A stretch of DNA of 64,000 nucleotides from Burkholderia sp. WAC0059 (lineage in GTDB: Bacteria; Pseudomonadota; Gammaproteobacteria; Burkholderiales; Burkholderiaceae): assembly GCF_002870125.1 (NCBI RefSeq), contig NZ_PNEO01000001.1, forward strand, positions 400,823 to 464,822. The letters are read 5' to 3'. Every line of letters begins with the position of its first letter. The first letter of the stretch is position 1. The notes under the pieces are model-generated. The model saw only the letters and a list, made by a program, of their open reading frames with translations. It had not been told where the DNA came from and did no database searches. Shown here one piece after another: positions 10,482 to 22,303 of this stretch. A program made the translations under genes and the position numbers.

Positions 10482-11702
10482 TTACATCAGGGGCGAGGCC
10501 GGCTTCGCCGCATGCGGGTCCGACGGGGCATTCGCGTTCGGGCCGGCGTTGGCGGCGATGATGCGGGCGATTTCGGCGTCGGCTTCGTCGCCGTACTTCG
10601 CGAACACGTTGGTCTGGTAGACCGTGTTCAGCGCGTCGCCGAGCTGGTTGCCGCTGTCGTTCTTGATGTCGACGTCCACCTGCATCGACAGGCCGATGCG
10701 CAGCGGATGCTTCTGGAGCTCGGCCGGATCGAGCGAGACGCGCACGGGCAGGCGCTGGACCACCTTGATCCAGTTGCCCGTCGCGTTCTGCGCGGGCAGC
10801 AGCGAGAACGCCGAGCCCGTGCCGGCCGAGAAGCCGACCACCTTGCCGTGATAGACGACCGACGAGCCGTAGACGTCGGCGGTCATCTCGACCGGCTGGC
10901 CGATACGTACGTGATCGAGCTGGACTTCCTTGAAGTTCGCGTCGACCCAGATCTCGTTCAGCGGCACCACCGACATGAGCGGCGTGCCCGGCGACACGCG
11001 CTGGCCGACCTGCACCGAGCGCTTCGCGACGTATCCGTCGACGGGCGCCGGCAGCACGTTGCGGGCGTTGGTGAGATAGGCGTCGCGCACGCGGGTGGCC
11101 GCGGCGAGCACGTTCGGCTGCGTCGCGATGGTCGTGTTCGCGGTCAGCGCGCGATTGGCGGCGAGCTGCTGCTGCGCGGCGGCGAGCGAAGCGGCGGCGG
11201 CCCGCACGGCGTCGCGCGCGTGGGAGATTTCCTCCTGCGAAACGGCGCCCGTCTGCGCGACGATGAGGCGGCGGCGCAGGTCGTCCTGCGCGCGGGACAG
11301 GTCGGACTGGCGCAGCGTGACCTGCGCTTCGTACTGGCTGTCGTCGGCGAAGAGGCCGCGTACCTGGCGCACGGTCTGCGCGAGGTTGGCCTCGGCCTGC
11401 TGCAGCGCGATGCGCGAGTCGGCCGGATCGAGTTCGACGAGCGGCTGGCCGACCTTGACGACCTGCGTGTCGTCGGCGTTCACGGCGATGACGGTGCCCG
11501 TCACCTGCGGGGTGATCTGCACGACGTTGCCGTTCACGTAGGCGTCGTCGGTGCTTTCGGTGAAGCGTGCAACGAAGTAGTAGTACAGGCCGTAGGCGAT
11601 CGCGGCAATCGCGATCACGAGGATGAGCAGCGTCATCATGCGCTTGCGCTTGCCATTGTTCGCATTGGCATTTGCATTGGCCGGCTGCTGGGGGGTGCTC
11701 AT
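10482..11702 (-). CDS. emrA: EmrA-type membrane fusion (adaptor) protein
   Basis: This HlyD-family periplasmic adaptor links the EmrB pump to the outer-membrane channel. The 406-residue protein has a short Asn/Ala-rich cytoplasmic N-terminus, one membrane helix (about 22-44, MMTLLILVIAIAAIAYGLYY), a biotinyl-lipoyl-like hybrid domain, a long coiled-coil hairpin (about 95-205) and a beta-barrel domain. GGAGA lies ahead of the ATG at 11702. It lies between the outer-membrane factor gene and emrB in one operon. Confidence 0.92.
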   Translation of the reverse strand: MSTPQQPANANANANNGKRKRMMTLLILVIAIAAIAYGLYYYFVARFTESTDDAYVNGNVVQITPQVTGTVIAVNADDTQVVKVGQPLVELDPADSRIALQQAEANLAQTVRQVRGLFADDSQYEAQVTLRQSDLSRAQDDLRRRLIVAQTGAVSQEEISHARDAVRAAAASLAAAQQQLAANRALTANTTIATQPNVLAAATRVRDAYLTNARNVLPAPVDGYVAKRSVQVGQRVSPGTPLMSVVPLNEIWVDANFKEVQLDHVRIGQPVEMTADVYGSSVVYHGKVVGFSAGTGSAFSLLPAQNATGNWIKVVQRLPVRVSLDPAELQKHPLRIGLSMQVDVDIKNDSGNQLGDALNTVYQTNVFAKYGDEADAEIARIIAANAGPNANAPSDPHAAKPASPLM

Positions 11703-11769
11703 GGAAATGATCTCCGGGTTCTTTCGGGCGTGTTCGTCTGTTCGGTCTTTCGGTTCCGGGGCGAGGCGC

Positions 11770-13290
11770 TCAGTTCGACGTCTGCACCGGCGTCACGATG
11801 CCGCCGGCGTGGTCCGAGCCGATTTCGGCCGGGGCAGCGAGGCCGGTCTGCGTGGCGTCGAAGCCGCCGCCGAGCGAGCGGATGAGCGCCATCTGCATGT
11901 CGCGGCGCTGCATCCTCAGGTTGGTGACGCTCTGCTCGGCGGCGAGCCGGTTCTGGTCGGCGACCAGCACCTGCAACTGCTCGGAGAGCCCCGCGCGATA
12001 GCGGATCACGGCGAGCTGCCAGGCGTTGGTCGAGGCGTCGAGCGCGTGCTGGGCGTCCACGAGCTGGCGATCCGTCGAACGGATCGCCGACACCTCGGTG
12101 GCGATGTCGTTGAATGCGCCGATGAGCGTCTGGTTGTAGTCGGCCACGTCGAGGTCGAAGTCGGCATAGCGGCTCTTCAACTGGGCGCGCAGCGCGCCCG
12201 CGTCGAAGATCGGCAGGTGCACGGCCGGCCCGATGTCCGTCTGGCGGGCCGCGCTCGTCAGGAAGCTGCCCCAGCCGAGGGCGTCGAAGCCGAACCCGGC
12301 GGCGAGGTTCACGTCCGGATAGAACTCGGCCTTGGCCTCCTTCACGCCGTGCATCGCGGCTTCGACCTGCCAGCGCGCGGCCACGATGTCGGGGCGGCGC
12401 GCGACGAGATCGGCGGGCAGGTTGTCGGGCAGCGCGATCTGCGCGACGGGGTCGAGCACCGGATTCGCGATCTGCAGCCCGCGGTCCGGGCCCTTGCCGA
12501 GCAGCGCGCCGAGCTGGTAGCGCACGGACTCGATCTGGCCGTCTATCTGGCCCAGGTTAGCCTGGCTCGTCGCGATGTTGCCGTTGGCGGTCTGCTGCTC
12601 GACGCTGCTGTCGAGGCCGGCCAGCACGCGGCCGTTGGTGATCGAGCCGATCGTCCTGCGGTTGTCGATCTCGTGCACGGCGATGTCGCGCAGCGCGTAG
12701 AGCTGCGCGAGCTGGTTGTAGGTGCGTGCGATCGTCGAGGCGAGCGTGAGGCGGGCCTGCTGCATGTCGGCCTCCGCGGCCCGCTCCTGAGAGACGGCCT
12801 CGTGCAGGCGCTGACGGTTCTTGCCCCACAGGTCGAGGTCCCACGATGCGTTCGCGAGCACGTTGTTCTCGCTATACCAGGTGCCCCCGTAGGGCGGCGG
12901 ATAGATCGAGTGGGCCGAGTAGATCTCGCGGGTCCAGGAGTAGCTGCCGTTGACCTTCGGCAGGAGCGCCGAGCGCGAGGTCTCGATGTACGCCGACGCG
13001 CGGGCGATGCGCGCCTGAGCCTCGGCGATCGACGGGTTGTTCGCGAGCGCTTCGTCGATCAGCTTCGGCAGTTGCGGGTCGCCGAACTGGTTCGCCCAGT
13101 CGAGCGTCGGCCATTGGCCGCCCTGCGCCGGAATGCTGCGCGAGGTTTCGAGTTGCGTGGGCGGGGTGAGGGTCTTGTTGCTGCCGATGCCGAAATAGTT
13201 CGCGCATCCGGACAGGGCGAGCGCCGCGACCGCGGCGGCCACGGCTGCCCGGCCGGGGCGCGCCGGCGCAAACGTAAAAAGGGAATGCAT
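11770..13290 (-). CDS. Outer-membrane efflux lipoprotein, OprM/NodT family
   Basis: This TolC-like channel lets the EmrAB pump export across the outer membrane. The 506-residue product starts MHSLFTFAPARPGRAAVAAA and has a lipoprotein signal with lipobox LSGC at about residues 28-31, followed by two outer-membrane efflux repeats. An in-frame ATG at 13380 would add 30 residues ahead of the signal peptide, so the ATG at 13290 is chosen. It lies between marR (86 bases away) and emrA (67 bases away). Unlike E. coli emrAB, this operon carries its own channel gene. Confidence 0.9.
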   Translation of the reverse strand: MHSLFTFAPARPGRAAVAAAVAALALSGCANYFGIGSNKTLTPPTQLETSRSIPAQGGQWPTLDWANQFGDPQLPKLIDEALANNPSIAEAQARIARASAYIETSRSALLPKVNGSYSWTREIYSAHSIYPPPYGGTWYSENNVLANASWDLDLWGKNRQRLHEAVSQERAAEADMQQARLTLASTIARTYNQLAQLYALRDIAVHEIDNRRTIGSITNGRVLAGLDSSVEQQTANGNIATSQANLGQIDGQIESVRYQLGALLGKGPDRGLQIANPVLDPVAQIALPDNLPADLVARRPDIVAARWQVEAAMHGVKEAKAEFYPDVNLAAGFGFDALGWGSFLTSAARQTDIGPAVHLPIFDAGALRAQLKSRYADFDLDVADYNQTLIGAFNDIATEVSAIRSTDRQLVDAQHALDASTNAWQLAVIRYRAGLSEQLQVLVADQNRLAAEQSVTNLRMQRRDMQMALIRSLGGGFDATQTGLAAPAEIGSDHAGGIVTPVQTSN

Positions 13291-13376
13291 GGCTCGTCTT
13301 GCTGTCTCTGGAATGAAGGTGATACTGGACGATGCAGCTATCGGTTGGTGTGATGTTTTCAAAACTGGTTGCCGGG

Positions 13377-13862
13377 TCATGAATTATTGCCGGATGCGTC
13401 GCAGCTATTCGCCAGGATCCGCCGCAGCATGCTTTTCAGAAAACCGACCTCCTCGGGCGTCAGGTTGCCGGTCAGCTTGCTGTTCACGCTGGAGAAGATC
13501 GCGGGCAGCCGCACGGCGATCGCTTCGCCTTCGGGCGTCAGCGCAAGCCGCACGGCGCGCCGGTCCTCGGAGCTGCGCACGCGCCGCAGCAGGCCGCGCA
13601 TCTCGAGCCGGTCGACGAGGCGCGTGACGGCGCTCGCGTCGATGCCGTACTCGCGCGCCAGCTCCGCCGCGAGCAGGCATTTGCCGCTCGCCACCATGAA
13701 CAGCACGCTCGCCTGCTGGGACGTGATGCCGAGTTCCGCGAGCGTGCGCTGCGTGACCATGTTCGAGAGGGCCGATTTCACCCGGGACAACAGATAGCCG
13801 ACGCTTTCGCCGAGATCATAGTCGCGAATTTCGGCAGGGAGCGTGGAGGTCGGGTCCGTCAT
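13377..13862 (-). CDS. MarR/EmrR-family repressor of the efflux operon
   Basis: This winged-helix transcription factor of 161 residues has the HTH around LAAELAREYGIDASAVTRLVDRLEMRGLL and the wing RSSEDRRAVRLALTPEG. MarR proteins usually release DNA on binding small phenolic or drug ligands. It is the first gene of the leftward marR-oprM-emrA-emrB operon, matching the E. coli emrRAB design, and probably represses its own promoter (13899-13927), which overlaps two dyads. The ATG at 13862 (MTDPTSTLPAEIRDYDLGES) is chosen over a much longer frame with non-protein-like composition. Confidence 0.88.
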   Translation of the reverse strand: MTDPTSTLPAEIRDYDLGESVGYLLSRVKSALSNMVTQRTLAELGITSQQASVLFMVASGKCLLAAELAREYGIDASAVTRLVDRLEMRGLLRRVRSSEDRRAVRLALTPEGEAIAVRLPAIFSSVNSKLTGNLTPEEVGFLKSMLRRILANSCDASGNNS

Positions 13863-14214
13863 GATTTTGATGCGACTGCAATGATTGACCAGGCACGCAT
13901 TATAGGGAGGCCCATCTTGCGCGGCAAGAATATTCTCGCGATCGGTAAGGGTGTCTGCCGGAATGCGGCGGAATCGGCGCCGGGCGTGCCCCAAGGCGGG
14001 GCGCGCGGCGGGGATGTCCGGCATGCCCGCAACGGATACGTGTCCGACGAGGGATTTTCACCGGGCCATGCTACAATTTCAGGTTCTCAAGCGTGTACCG
14101 CACAATCGGTCCGCGCCCGGGCTTCGCGTCCGCTCCGCAGAAGGTGAGCGGGCGACGGGGCGCGGGCAGGGCGGATCGAGCGCCGGCTTGCGCCATCAAC
14201 GTTTCCAGGTCCCT
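13863..14214. other. Divergent control region between marR and typA
   Basis: On the minus strand it holds the marR-operon promoter. Towards typA there is a TACAAT (14072-14077) resembling a -10 element, but no convincing -35 at the right distance. Nothing else recognisable. Confidence 0.5.
13899..13927 (-). promoter_or_regulatory. Promoter of the marR-oprM-emrA-emrB operon, with overlapping dyads
   Basis: On the minus strand, TTGCCG (13927-13922), 17 bases, then TATAAT (13904-13899) form a near-consensus promoter. The dyad CTTGC-GCG-GCAAG (13916-13928) overlaps the -35 box, and the palindrome AGAATATTCT (13927-13936) lies just upstream. Either is a plausible MarR operator. Confidence 0.65.
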
Positions 14215-16038
<1,824 letters not shown>

Positions 16039-16144
16039 ACGGGAAACGGCGCTTTACCTTGCGCGGCAAGGCCGGTGTAAGGTGTGGCCGGCTGTCCGGT
16101 CAGCGATGGGGAGCGACGACGGGCAGTGAAATAGTCAGCGAAAT

Positions 16145-16171
16145 AAAAAGCCGCCTTCGGGCGGCTTTTTT
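16145..16171. terminator. Intrinsic terminator after typA
   Basis: AAAAAGCCGCC (16145-16155), a TTCG tetraloop and GGCGGCTTTTTT (16160-16171) form a textbook terminator. The A run on the other side would let it work on both strands. Confidence 0.88.
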
Positions 16172-16279
16172 GCATTTGAACGAATATAAGCGGACCGGGC
16201 CGAGCAGTTTTGATCACACAGTGTTGCGGACACGGTAAAAGCCTGTTGTGGCGGGCCTTTGCGGGTGGTGACGCAACTA

Positions 16280-16306
16280 TTGGAAGCCGTACTTCTGTGC
16301 TATTCT
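16280..16306 (+). promoter_or_regulatory. Candidate promoter of the odhA-odhB-odhL operon
   Basis: TTGGAA (16280-16285) and TATTCT (16301-16306) are separated by 15 bases. The spacing is short and the match moderate, but it is the best candidate upstream of odhA and would give a leader of about 120 bases. Confidence 0.35.
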
Positions 16307-16434
16307 CCGCGGATGCAAGTTTTAGGTCCTTCCCAGCAGACTTGATTCGCGCAATCCGCTAAACGGTCAGGCCGTGTCGCGGAAGGTTGAGTAACCCGCT
16401 ATTTCTCGAGAAACTCGAAGAAAGGTGAGCGTAA

Positions 16435-19299
16435 ATGTCAGAAACGATGAAGCAGTTCCAGCTGAACTCCTACCTGTTCGGCGGCAACGCTCCGTATGTC
16501 GAAGAGCTATACGAAGCATACCTTGACAACCCGGCCTCTGTCCCTGACAACTGGCGCGAATACTTTGACGCGTTGCAAAACGTGCCGTCATCGGATGGCA
16601 GCCATGCCAGCGACGTCGCCCACGGCCCGATCGTCGAGTCGTTTGCCCAGCGCGCCAAGGCCAACGCCTTCGTGCCGCGCGGCGGCGGCGAGGATCTCGC
16701 CACGGCCCGCAAGCAGGTCTACGTCCAGTCCCTCATCGGCGCATATCGCTTCCTCGGCTCGCAATGGGCCAACCTCGATCCCCTGAAGCGCCGCGAACGT
16801 CCCGCCATTCCCGAGCTCGAACCCGCGTTCTACGACTTCACCGAAGCCGACATGGACGAGACGTTCAACGCGAGCAACCTGTACTTCGGGTTCGAGCGCG
16901 CGACGCTGCGCGAGATCGTCAAGGCGCTGCGCGACACGTATTGCGGCACGATCGGCGCCGAATACATGTACATCAGCGATCCGGAGCAGAAGCGCTGGTG
17001 GAAGGAAAAGCTCGAGTCGATCCGCTCGACGCCTAACTTCACGGCCGACAAGAAGAAGCACATCCTGCAGCGCCTGACGGCCTCCGAAGGCCTCGAGCGC
17101 TTCCTGCACACCAAGTACGTCGGCCAGAAGCGCTTCTCGCTCGAAGGCGGCGAAAGCTTCATCGCGTCGATGGACGAAGTGGTCCGTCACGCGGGCGCGA
17201 AGGGCGTCCAGGAAATCGTCATCGGCATGGCCCACCGCGGTCGCCTGAACGTGCTCGTCAACACGCTCGGCAAGATGCCGGCCGACCTCTTCGCCGAATT
17301 CGAAGGCAAGCACGTCGACGACCTGCCGGCCGGCGACGTGAAGTACCACAAGGGCTTCTCGTCCGACGTCGCGACCGACGGCGGTCCGGTCCACCTGTCG
17401 CTCGCGTTCAACCCGTCTCACCTCGAAATCGTCAACCCGGTGGTCGAAGGCTCGGCCAAGGCCCGCATGGACCGCCGCGGCGACGAAGCCGGCCTCCAGG
17501 TGCTGCCGGTGCAGATCCACGGCGACGCGGCCTTCGCGGGCCAGGGCGTCGTGATGGAAACGCTGAACCTCGCGCAGACGCGCGGCTACGGCACGCACGG
17601 CACGCTGCACATCGTCATCAACAACCAGATCGGCTTCACGACGTCGGACCCGCGCGACGCGCGCTCGACGCTCTACTGTACCGACGTCGTCAAGATGATC
17701 GAGGCGCCGGTGCTGCACGTGAACGGCGACGATCCCGAAGCGGTCGTGCTGGCGACGCAACTGGCCATCGACTTCCGGATGCAGTTCCACAAGGACGTCG
17801 TCGTCGACATCGTCTGCTTCCGCAAGCTCGGCCACAACGAGCAGGACACGCCGGCCGTCACGCAGCCGCTCATGTACAAGAAGATCGCCCAGCACCCGGG
17901 CACGCGCGCGCTGTACGCGGAAAAGCTCGTGCAGCAGGGCGTGATCACGGCCGAGGACGCCGACGGCTACGTCAAGGCCTACCGCCATGCGATGGACGAA
18001 GGCCATCACACGATCGACCCAGTGCTCTCGAATTACAAGAGCAAGTACGCGGTCGACTGGGTGCCGTTCCTGAACCGCAAGTGGACCGATGCCGCCGACA
18101 CGGCCGTGCCGCTCGCCGAACTCAAGCGTCTCGCCGAACGCATCACGACGATTCCGGAAAACTTCAAGGTGCACCCGCTCGTCGAGCGCGTCATCAACGA
18201 CCGTCGCGCGATGGGCAAGGGCGAAGCGAAGCTCGACTGGGGCATGGGCGAACACCTCGCGTTCGCCTCGCTCGTCGCCTCGGGCTACGCGGTGCGCCTG
18301 ACGGGTCAGGACTCGGGCCGGGGCACGTTCACGCACCGCCATTCGGTGCTGCACGACCAGAACCGCGAGCGCTGGAACGACGGCACCTACGTGCCGCTGC
18401 AGAACATCGCCGAGAACCAGGCGAAGTTCACGGTGATCGACTCGGTGCTCTCCGAAGAGGCCGTGCTCGGCTTCGAATACGGCTACTCGACGGCCGAGCC
18501 GAACACGCTCGTCGCCTGGGAAGGCCAGTTCGGCGACTTCGCCAACGGCGCGCAGGTCGTGATCGACCAGTTCATCTCGTCGGGCGAAGTGAAGTGGGGC
18601 CGCGTCTCGGGCCTCACGATGCTGCTGCCGCACGGCTATGAAGGCCAGGGTCCGGAGCACTCGTCGGCGCGCATCGAGCGCTATCTGCAACTGTGCGCGG
18701 ACCACAACATGCAGGTGGTCCAGCCGACCACGCCGGCGCAGATCTTCCATCTGCTGCGCCGCCAGATGATCCGCCTGTTCCGCAAGCCCCTCATCATCTT
18801 CACGCCGAAGTCGCTGCTGCGCCACAAGGAAGCGGTGTCGGACCTGTCGGAACTCGCGAAGGGTTCGTTCCAGCCCGTGATCGGCGAGGTGGACGAGTCG
18901 ATCGACGCGAAGAAGGTCAAGCGCGTGCTGGTCTGCTCGGGCCGCGTCTACTACGACCTCGTTGCGCACCGCCGCGAGGCTCAGGCGCACGACATCGCGA
19001 TCTTCCGTGTCGAGCAGCTCTATCCGTTCGCGCACAAGCAGTTCGAAACCGAGCTGAAGAAGTACGACAACGCGACGGAAGTGGTGTGGGTGCAGGACGA
19101 GCCGCAAAATCAGGGCCCGTGGTTCTACATCGAGCACCACCTCAAGGAAGGCATGAAGGAAGGGCAGAAGCTTGCCTACAGCGGTCGTCCGGCTTCGGCT
19201 TCGCCGGCCGTCGGCTACTACGCGAAGCACTACGAGCAGCAGAAGGCGCTGATCGAAGGCGCGTTCGGACGCCTGAAGGGCGCATCGGTCGCAAAATAA
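16435..19299 (+). CDS. odhA: 2-oxoglutarate dehydrogenase E1 component
   Basis: This thiamine-diphosphate enzyme decarboxylates 2-oxoglutarate in the TCA cycle and passes the succinyl group to the lipoyl arm of OdhB. The 954 residues include the N-terminal OdhA helix (MKQFQLNSYLFGGNAPYVEELYEAY), the ThDP-binding motif beginning GDAAFAGQG and ending near NNQIGF, the transketolase-like pyrimidine domain, and a C-terminal domain ending near VGYYAKHYEQQKALI. It heads odhA-odhB-odhL, with an AGGTGAG ribosome-binding site just upstream. Confidence 0.97.
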   Translation: MSETMKQFQLNSYLFGGNAPYVEELYEAYLDNPASVPDNWREYFDALQNVPSSDGSHASDVAHGPIVESFAQRAKANAFVPRGGGEDLATARKQVYVQSLIGAYRFLGSQWANLDPLKRRERPAIPELEPAFYDFTEADMDETFNASNLYFGFERATLREIVKALRDTYCGTIGAEYMYISDPEQKRWWKEKLESIRSTPNFTADKKKHILQRLTASEGLERFLHTKYVGQKRFSLEGGESFIASMDEVVRHAGAKGVQEIVIGMAHRGRLNVLVNTLGKMPADLFAEFEGKHVDDLPAGDVKYHKGFSSDVATDGGPVHLSLAFNPSHLEIVNPVVEGSAKARMDRRGDEAGLQVLPVQIHGDAAFAGQGVVMETLNLAQTRGYGTHGTLHIVINNQIGFTTSDPRDARSTLYCTDVVKMIEAPVLHVNGDDPEAVVLATQLAIDFRMQFHKDVVVDIVCFRKLGHNEQDTPAVTQPLMYKKIAQHPGTRALYAEKLVQQGVITAEDADGYVKAYRHAMDEGHHTIDPVLSNYKSKYAVDWVPFLNRKWTDAADTAVPLAELKRLAERITTIPENFKVHPLVERVINDRRAMGKGEAKLDWGMGEHLAFASLVASGYAVRLTGQDSGRGTFTHRHSVLHDQNRERWNDGTYVPLQNIAENQAKFTVIDSVLSEEAVLGFEYGYSTAEPNTLVAWEGQFGDFANGAQVVIDQFISSGEVKWGRVSGLTMLLPHGYEGQGPEHSSARIERYLQLCADHNMQVVQPTTPAQIFHLLRRQMIRLFRKPLIIFTPKSLLRHKEAVSDLSELAKGSFQPVIGEVDESIDAKKVKRVLVCSGRVYYDLVAHRREAQAHDIAIFRVEQLYPFAHKQFETELKKYDNATEVVWVQDEPQNQGPWFYIEHHLKEGMKEGQKLAYSGRPASASPAVGYYAKHYEQQKALIEGAFGRLKGASVAK

Positions 19300-19404
19300 T
19301 CCTCATACATTCGAACCGGGAGGGCGCGAAACGCGGGTGTTTCGTGCTTTTCCCGCGCCTTCATGCGCACCGGTTCGTCCCAGATACGTGTTCAGGAAAA
19401 TCAC

Positions 19405-20673
19405 ATGGCTATTGTTGAAGTGAAGGTCCCCCAGCTTTCGGAGTCGGTCTCGGAAGCAACGATGCTGCAGTGGAAAAAGAAGCCGGGCGAAGCGGTTGCC
19501 CAGGACGAAATTCTCATCGAACTCGAAACGGATAAGGTCGTGCTCGAAGTGCCGGCGCCTGCCGCCGGCGTGCTGGCCGAGGTCGTCCGGAACGACGGCG
19601 ACACGGTCGTGGCCGACGAACTGATCGCGAAGATCGACACCGAAGGCAAGGCCGGTGCAGCGGCCGCGCCCGCCGCGGCTCCGGCAGCCGCGCCCGCTCC
19701 GGCAGCAGCGCCGGCGCCCGCCGCCGCGCAGCCTGCCGCCGCCGCGGGCGCGAGCACCGCGGCATCGCCCGCCGCTTCGAAGATTCTGTCCGAGAAGGGC
19801 CTGTCGTCGTCGGACGTCGCCGGCTCGGGCCGCGACGGCCGCGTGACGAAGGGCGACGCGCTTTCCGCCGGCAGCAAGCCGGCCGCCGCGCCTGCCGCCA
19901 AGGCGCCGGCCGCCGCGCGCGGCGCGCTGCCCGACGTGAAGGCGCCGGCCTCGGCCGCGACCTGGATCGACGGCCGTCCGGAACAGCGCGTGCCGATGTC
20001 GCGCCTGCGCGCCCGGATCGCCGAGCGTCTGCTCGAATCGCAGCAGACCAACGCGATCCTCACGACGTTCAACGAAGTGAACATGCAGCCGGTCATCGAC
20101 CTGCGCAACAAGTACAAGGACAAGTTCGAGAAGGAACACGGCGTGAAGCTCGGCTTCATGTCGTTCTTCGTGAAGGCGGCCGTGCATGCGCTGAAGAAGT
20201 TCCCGCTCGTGAACGCGTCCATCGACGGCACCGACATCGTCTACCACGGCTACTTCGACATCGGCATCGCCGTCGGCTCGCCGCGCGGTCTCGTGGTGCC
20301 GATCCTGCGCAACGCCGACCAACTGAGCCTCGCCGACATCGAGAAGAAGATCGCCGAGTTCGGCCAGAAGGCGAAGGACGGCAAGCTCTCGATCGAGGAA
20401 ATGACGGGCGGCACGTTCTCGATCTCGAACGGCGGCGTGTTCGGCTCGATGCTCTCGACGCCGATCATCAACCCGCCGCAGTCGGCGATTCTCGGCGTGC
20501 ACGCGACGAAGGAACGCGCCGTCGTCGAGAACGGCCAGATCGTGATCCGTCCGATGAACTATCTGGCGATGTCCTACGATCACCGGATCATCGACGGCCG
20601 CGAAGCGGTGCTGTCGCTCGTCGCGATGAAGGATGCGCTCGAGGATCCGGCGCGCCTGCTGCTCGACCTGTAA
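19405..20673 (+). CDS. odhB: Dihydrolipoyllysine succinyltransferase (2-oxoglutarate dehydrogenase E2)
   Basis: OdhB is the core of the 2-oxoglutarate dehydrogenase complex and transfers succinyl from lipoamide to CoA. The 422-residue protein has one lipoyl domain (about 1-77) with lipoylated Lys44 in ETDKV, an Ala/Pro-rich swinging linker, a peripheral-subunit-binding domain (about 125-160, [20 protein letters not shown]) and the catalytic domain with HRIIDGRE near the C-terminus. The ATG at 19405 ([14 protein letters not shown]) matches the family start and has AGGAAAA upstream; an in-frame ATG at 19363 would add 14 residues. Confidence 0.96.
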   Translation: MAIVEVKVPQLSESVSEATMLQWKKKPGEAVAQDEILIELETDKVVLEVPAPAAGVLAEVVRNDGDTVVADELIAKIDTEGKAGAAAAPAAAPAAAPAPAAAPAPAAAQPAAAAGASTAASPAASKILSEKGLSSSDVAGSGRDGRVTKGDALSAGSKPAAAPAAKAPAAARGALPDVKAPASAATWIDGRPEQRVPMSRLRARIAERLLESQQTNAILTTFNEVNMQPVIDLRNKYKDKFEKEHGVKLGFMSFFVKAAVHALKKFPLVNASIDGTDIVYHGYFDIGIAVGSPRGLVVPILRNADQLSLADIEKKIAEFGQKAKDGKLSIEEMTGGTFSISNGGVFGSMLSTPIINPPQSAILGVHATKERAVVENGQIVIRPMNYLAMSYDHRIIDGREAVLSLVAMKDALEDPARLLLDL

Positions 20674-20764
20674 GCCGTTTCTCACGCATCTGGTTCACCG
20701 GGCGCGCCGCGCGCGAGGCGAAGATTTCGCAACGCGCCCGGCGCCCCGCATCGAAAGGATTACC

Positions 20765-22195
20765 ATGTCCAAGGAATTTGACGTCGTCGTGATCGGTGCC
20801 GGTCCCGGCGGCTACATCGCGGCGATCCGCGCGGCCCAGCTCGGCAAGACGGTTGCCTGCATCGAAAACTGGAAGAACCCGGCCGGCGAGCTCAAGCTCG
20901 GCGGCACCTGCCTGAACGTGGGTTGCATTCCCTCGAAGGCGCTGCTGGCCTCGTCCGAAGAGTTCGAGAGCGCGCAGCACCACCTCGCCGACCACGGCAT
21001 CAGCATCAAGGACGTCAAGATCGACGTCGAGAAGATGCAGGCCCGCAAAGGCTCGATCGTCGAGAAGATGACGAAGGGCATCGAGTTTCTGTTCCGCAAG
21101 AACAAGGTCACCTGGCTCAAGGGCCATGGCAAGTTCACGGGCCGTACCGACGCCGGCGTGCAGATCGAGGTGAGCGGCGAGGGCGAAACGGAAGTCGTGA
21201 CCGCGAAGAACGTGATCATTGCGACGGGCTCGAAGGCGCGCCATCTGCCGGGCGTTCCGGTCGACAACAAGATCGTCGCCGACAACGAGGGCGCGCTTTC
21301 GTTCGACGCGACGCCGAAGAAGCTCGCCGTGATCGGCGCGGGCGTGATCGGCCTCGAGCTCGGCTCGGTCTGGCGCCGCCTCGGCGCACAGGTGACGGTG
21401 CTCGAAGCGCTGCCGGAATTCCTCGGCGTGGCCGACCAGGCCGTCGCGAAGGAAGCCGCCAAACTCTTCAAGAAGCAGGGTCTCGACATTCACGTCGGCG
21501 TGAAGATCGGCGAAGTGAAGACGGACAAGAAGGGCGTGTCGATCGCCTACACCGACAAGGACGGCAACGCGCAGACGCTCGACGCGGACCGCCTCATCGT
21601 GTCGATCGGCCGCGTGCCGAACACCGACAACCTCGGCCTCGAGGCGATCGGCCTGAAGGCGAACGAACGCGGCTTCATCGACGTGGACGATCATTGCAAG
21701 ACGGCGGTGCCGAACGTCTACGCGATCGGCGACGTGGTGCGCGGCCCGATGCTCGCGCACAAGGCGGAAGACGAAGGCGTGCTCGTCGCGGAACTGATCG
21801 ACGGCCAGAAGCCGCACATCGACTACAACTGCATTCCGTTCGTGATCTACACCGAGCCGGAAATCGCCTGGGTCGGCAAGACCGAGCAGGCGCTGAAGGC
21901 GGAAGGCCGCGAGATCAAGCCGGGCCAGTTCCCGTTCATGGCGAACGGCCGCGCGCTCGGCGTCGGCAAGTCCGACGGTTTCGTCAAGGTGATCGCAGAC
22001 GCGAAGACCGACGAGATCCTCGGCGTACACGTGATCGGCGCCGGCGCGTCGGACCTGATCGCGGAAGCCGTGGTGGCGATGGAGTTCAAGGCGGCCTCCG
22101 AGGACATCGGCCGCATTTGCCATCCCCACCCGTCGCTCTCCGAGGTCATGCGCGAGGCGGCGCTCGCCGTCGACAAGCGCGCGCTCAACATGTAA
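20765..22195 (+). CDS. odhL: Dihydrolipoamide dehydrogenase (2-oxoglutarate dehydrogenase E3)
   Basis: This FAD-dependent E3 reoxidises dihydrolipoamide and reduces NAD+. The 476 residues have the FAD motif GAGPGGY at 11-17, the redox-active disulfide Cys49/Cys54 in GGTCLNVGC, the NAD-binding [13 protein letters not shown], and the catalytic HPHPSLSE near the C-terminus. The ATG at 20765 has a GAAAGGAT ribosome-binding site. It follows odhB by 91 bases, so this lpd copy is dedicated to the 2-oxoglutarate complex. A terminator (22257-22293) follows. Confidence 0.95.
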   Translation: MSKEFDVVVIGAGPGGYIAAIRAAQLGKTVACIENWKNPAGELKLGGTCLNVGCIPSKALLASSEEFESAQHHLADHGISIKDVKIDVEKMQARKGSIVEKMTKGIEFLFRKNKVTWLKGHGKFTGRTDAGVQIEVSGEGETEVVTAKNVIIATGSKARHLPGVPVDNKIVADNEGALSFDATPKKLAVIGAGVIGLELGSVWRRLGAQVTVLEALPEFLGVADQAVAKEAAKLFKKQGLDIHVGVKIGEVKTDKKGVSIAYTDKDGNAQTLDADRLIVSIGRVPNTDNLGLEAIGLKANERGFIDVDDHCKTAVPNVYAIGDVVRGPMLAHKAEDEGVLVAELIDGQKPHIDYNCIPFVIYTEPEIAWVGKTEQALKAEGREIKPGQFPFMANGRALGVGKSDGFVKVIADAKTDEILGVHVIGAGASDLIAEAVVAMEFKAASEDIGRICHPHPSLSEVMREAALAVDKRALNM

Positions 22196-22256
22196 TGCGC
22201 TCCGGCCGGGCGGCAGGTCCGTCCGGTCGAGGCGGTCGCACCGGCATTACGGACGC

Positions 22257-22293
22257 AGGCGGGCGGGAATCATCCCGTCCGCCTTATTTTTTG
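22257..22293 (+). terminator. Terminator after odhL
   Basis: The arms AGGCGGGCGGGA (22257-22268) and TCCCGTCCGCCT (22273-22284) pair with one mismatch and are followed by TATTTTTT. It lies directly ahead of zapE, whose ATG is at 22304. Confidence 0.75.
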
Positions 22294-22303
22294 CGGCTAG
22301 ACC

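Larger units (their letters stand above)
16039..16434. other. Intergenic region between typA and odhA
   Basis: It holds the typA terminator (16145-16171) and a candidate odhA promoter (16280-16306). No open frame with protein-like composition is present. Confidence 0.6.

Noticed and set aside
19640..19790. Short repeats in odhB resembling a tandem repeat locus
   Set aside because: They encode the Ala/Pro-rich linker between the lipoyl and subunit-binding domains and are ordinary for E2 proteins.
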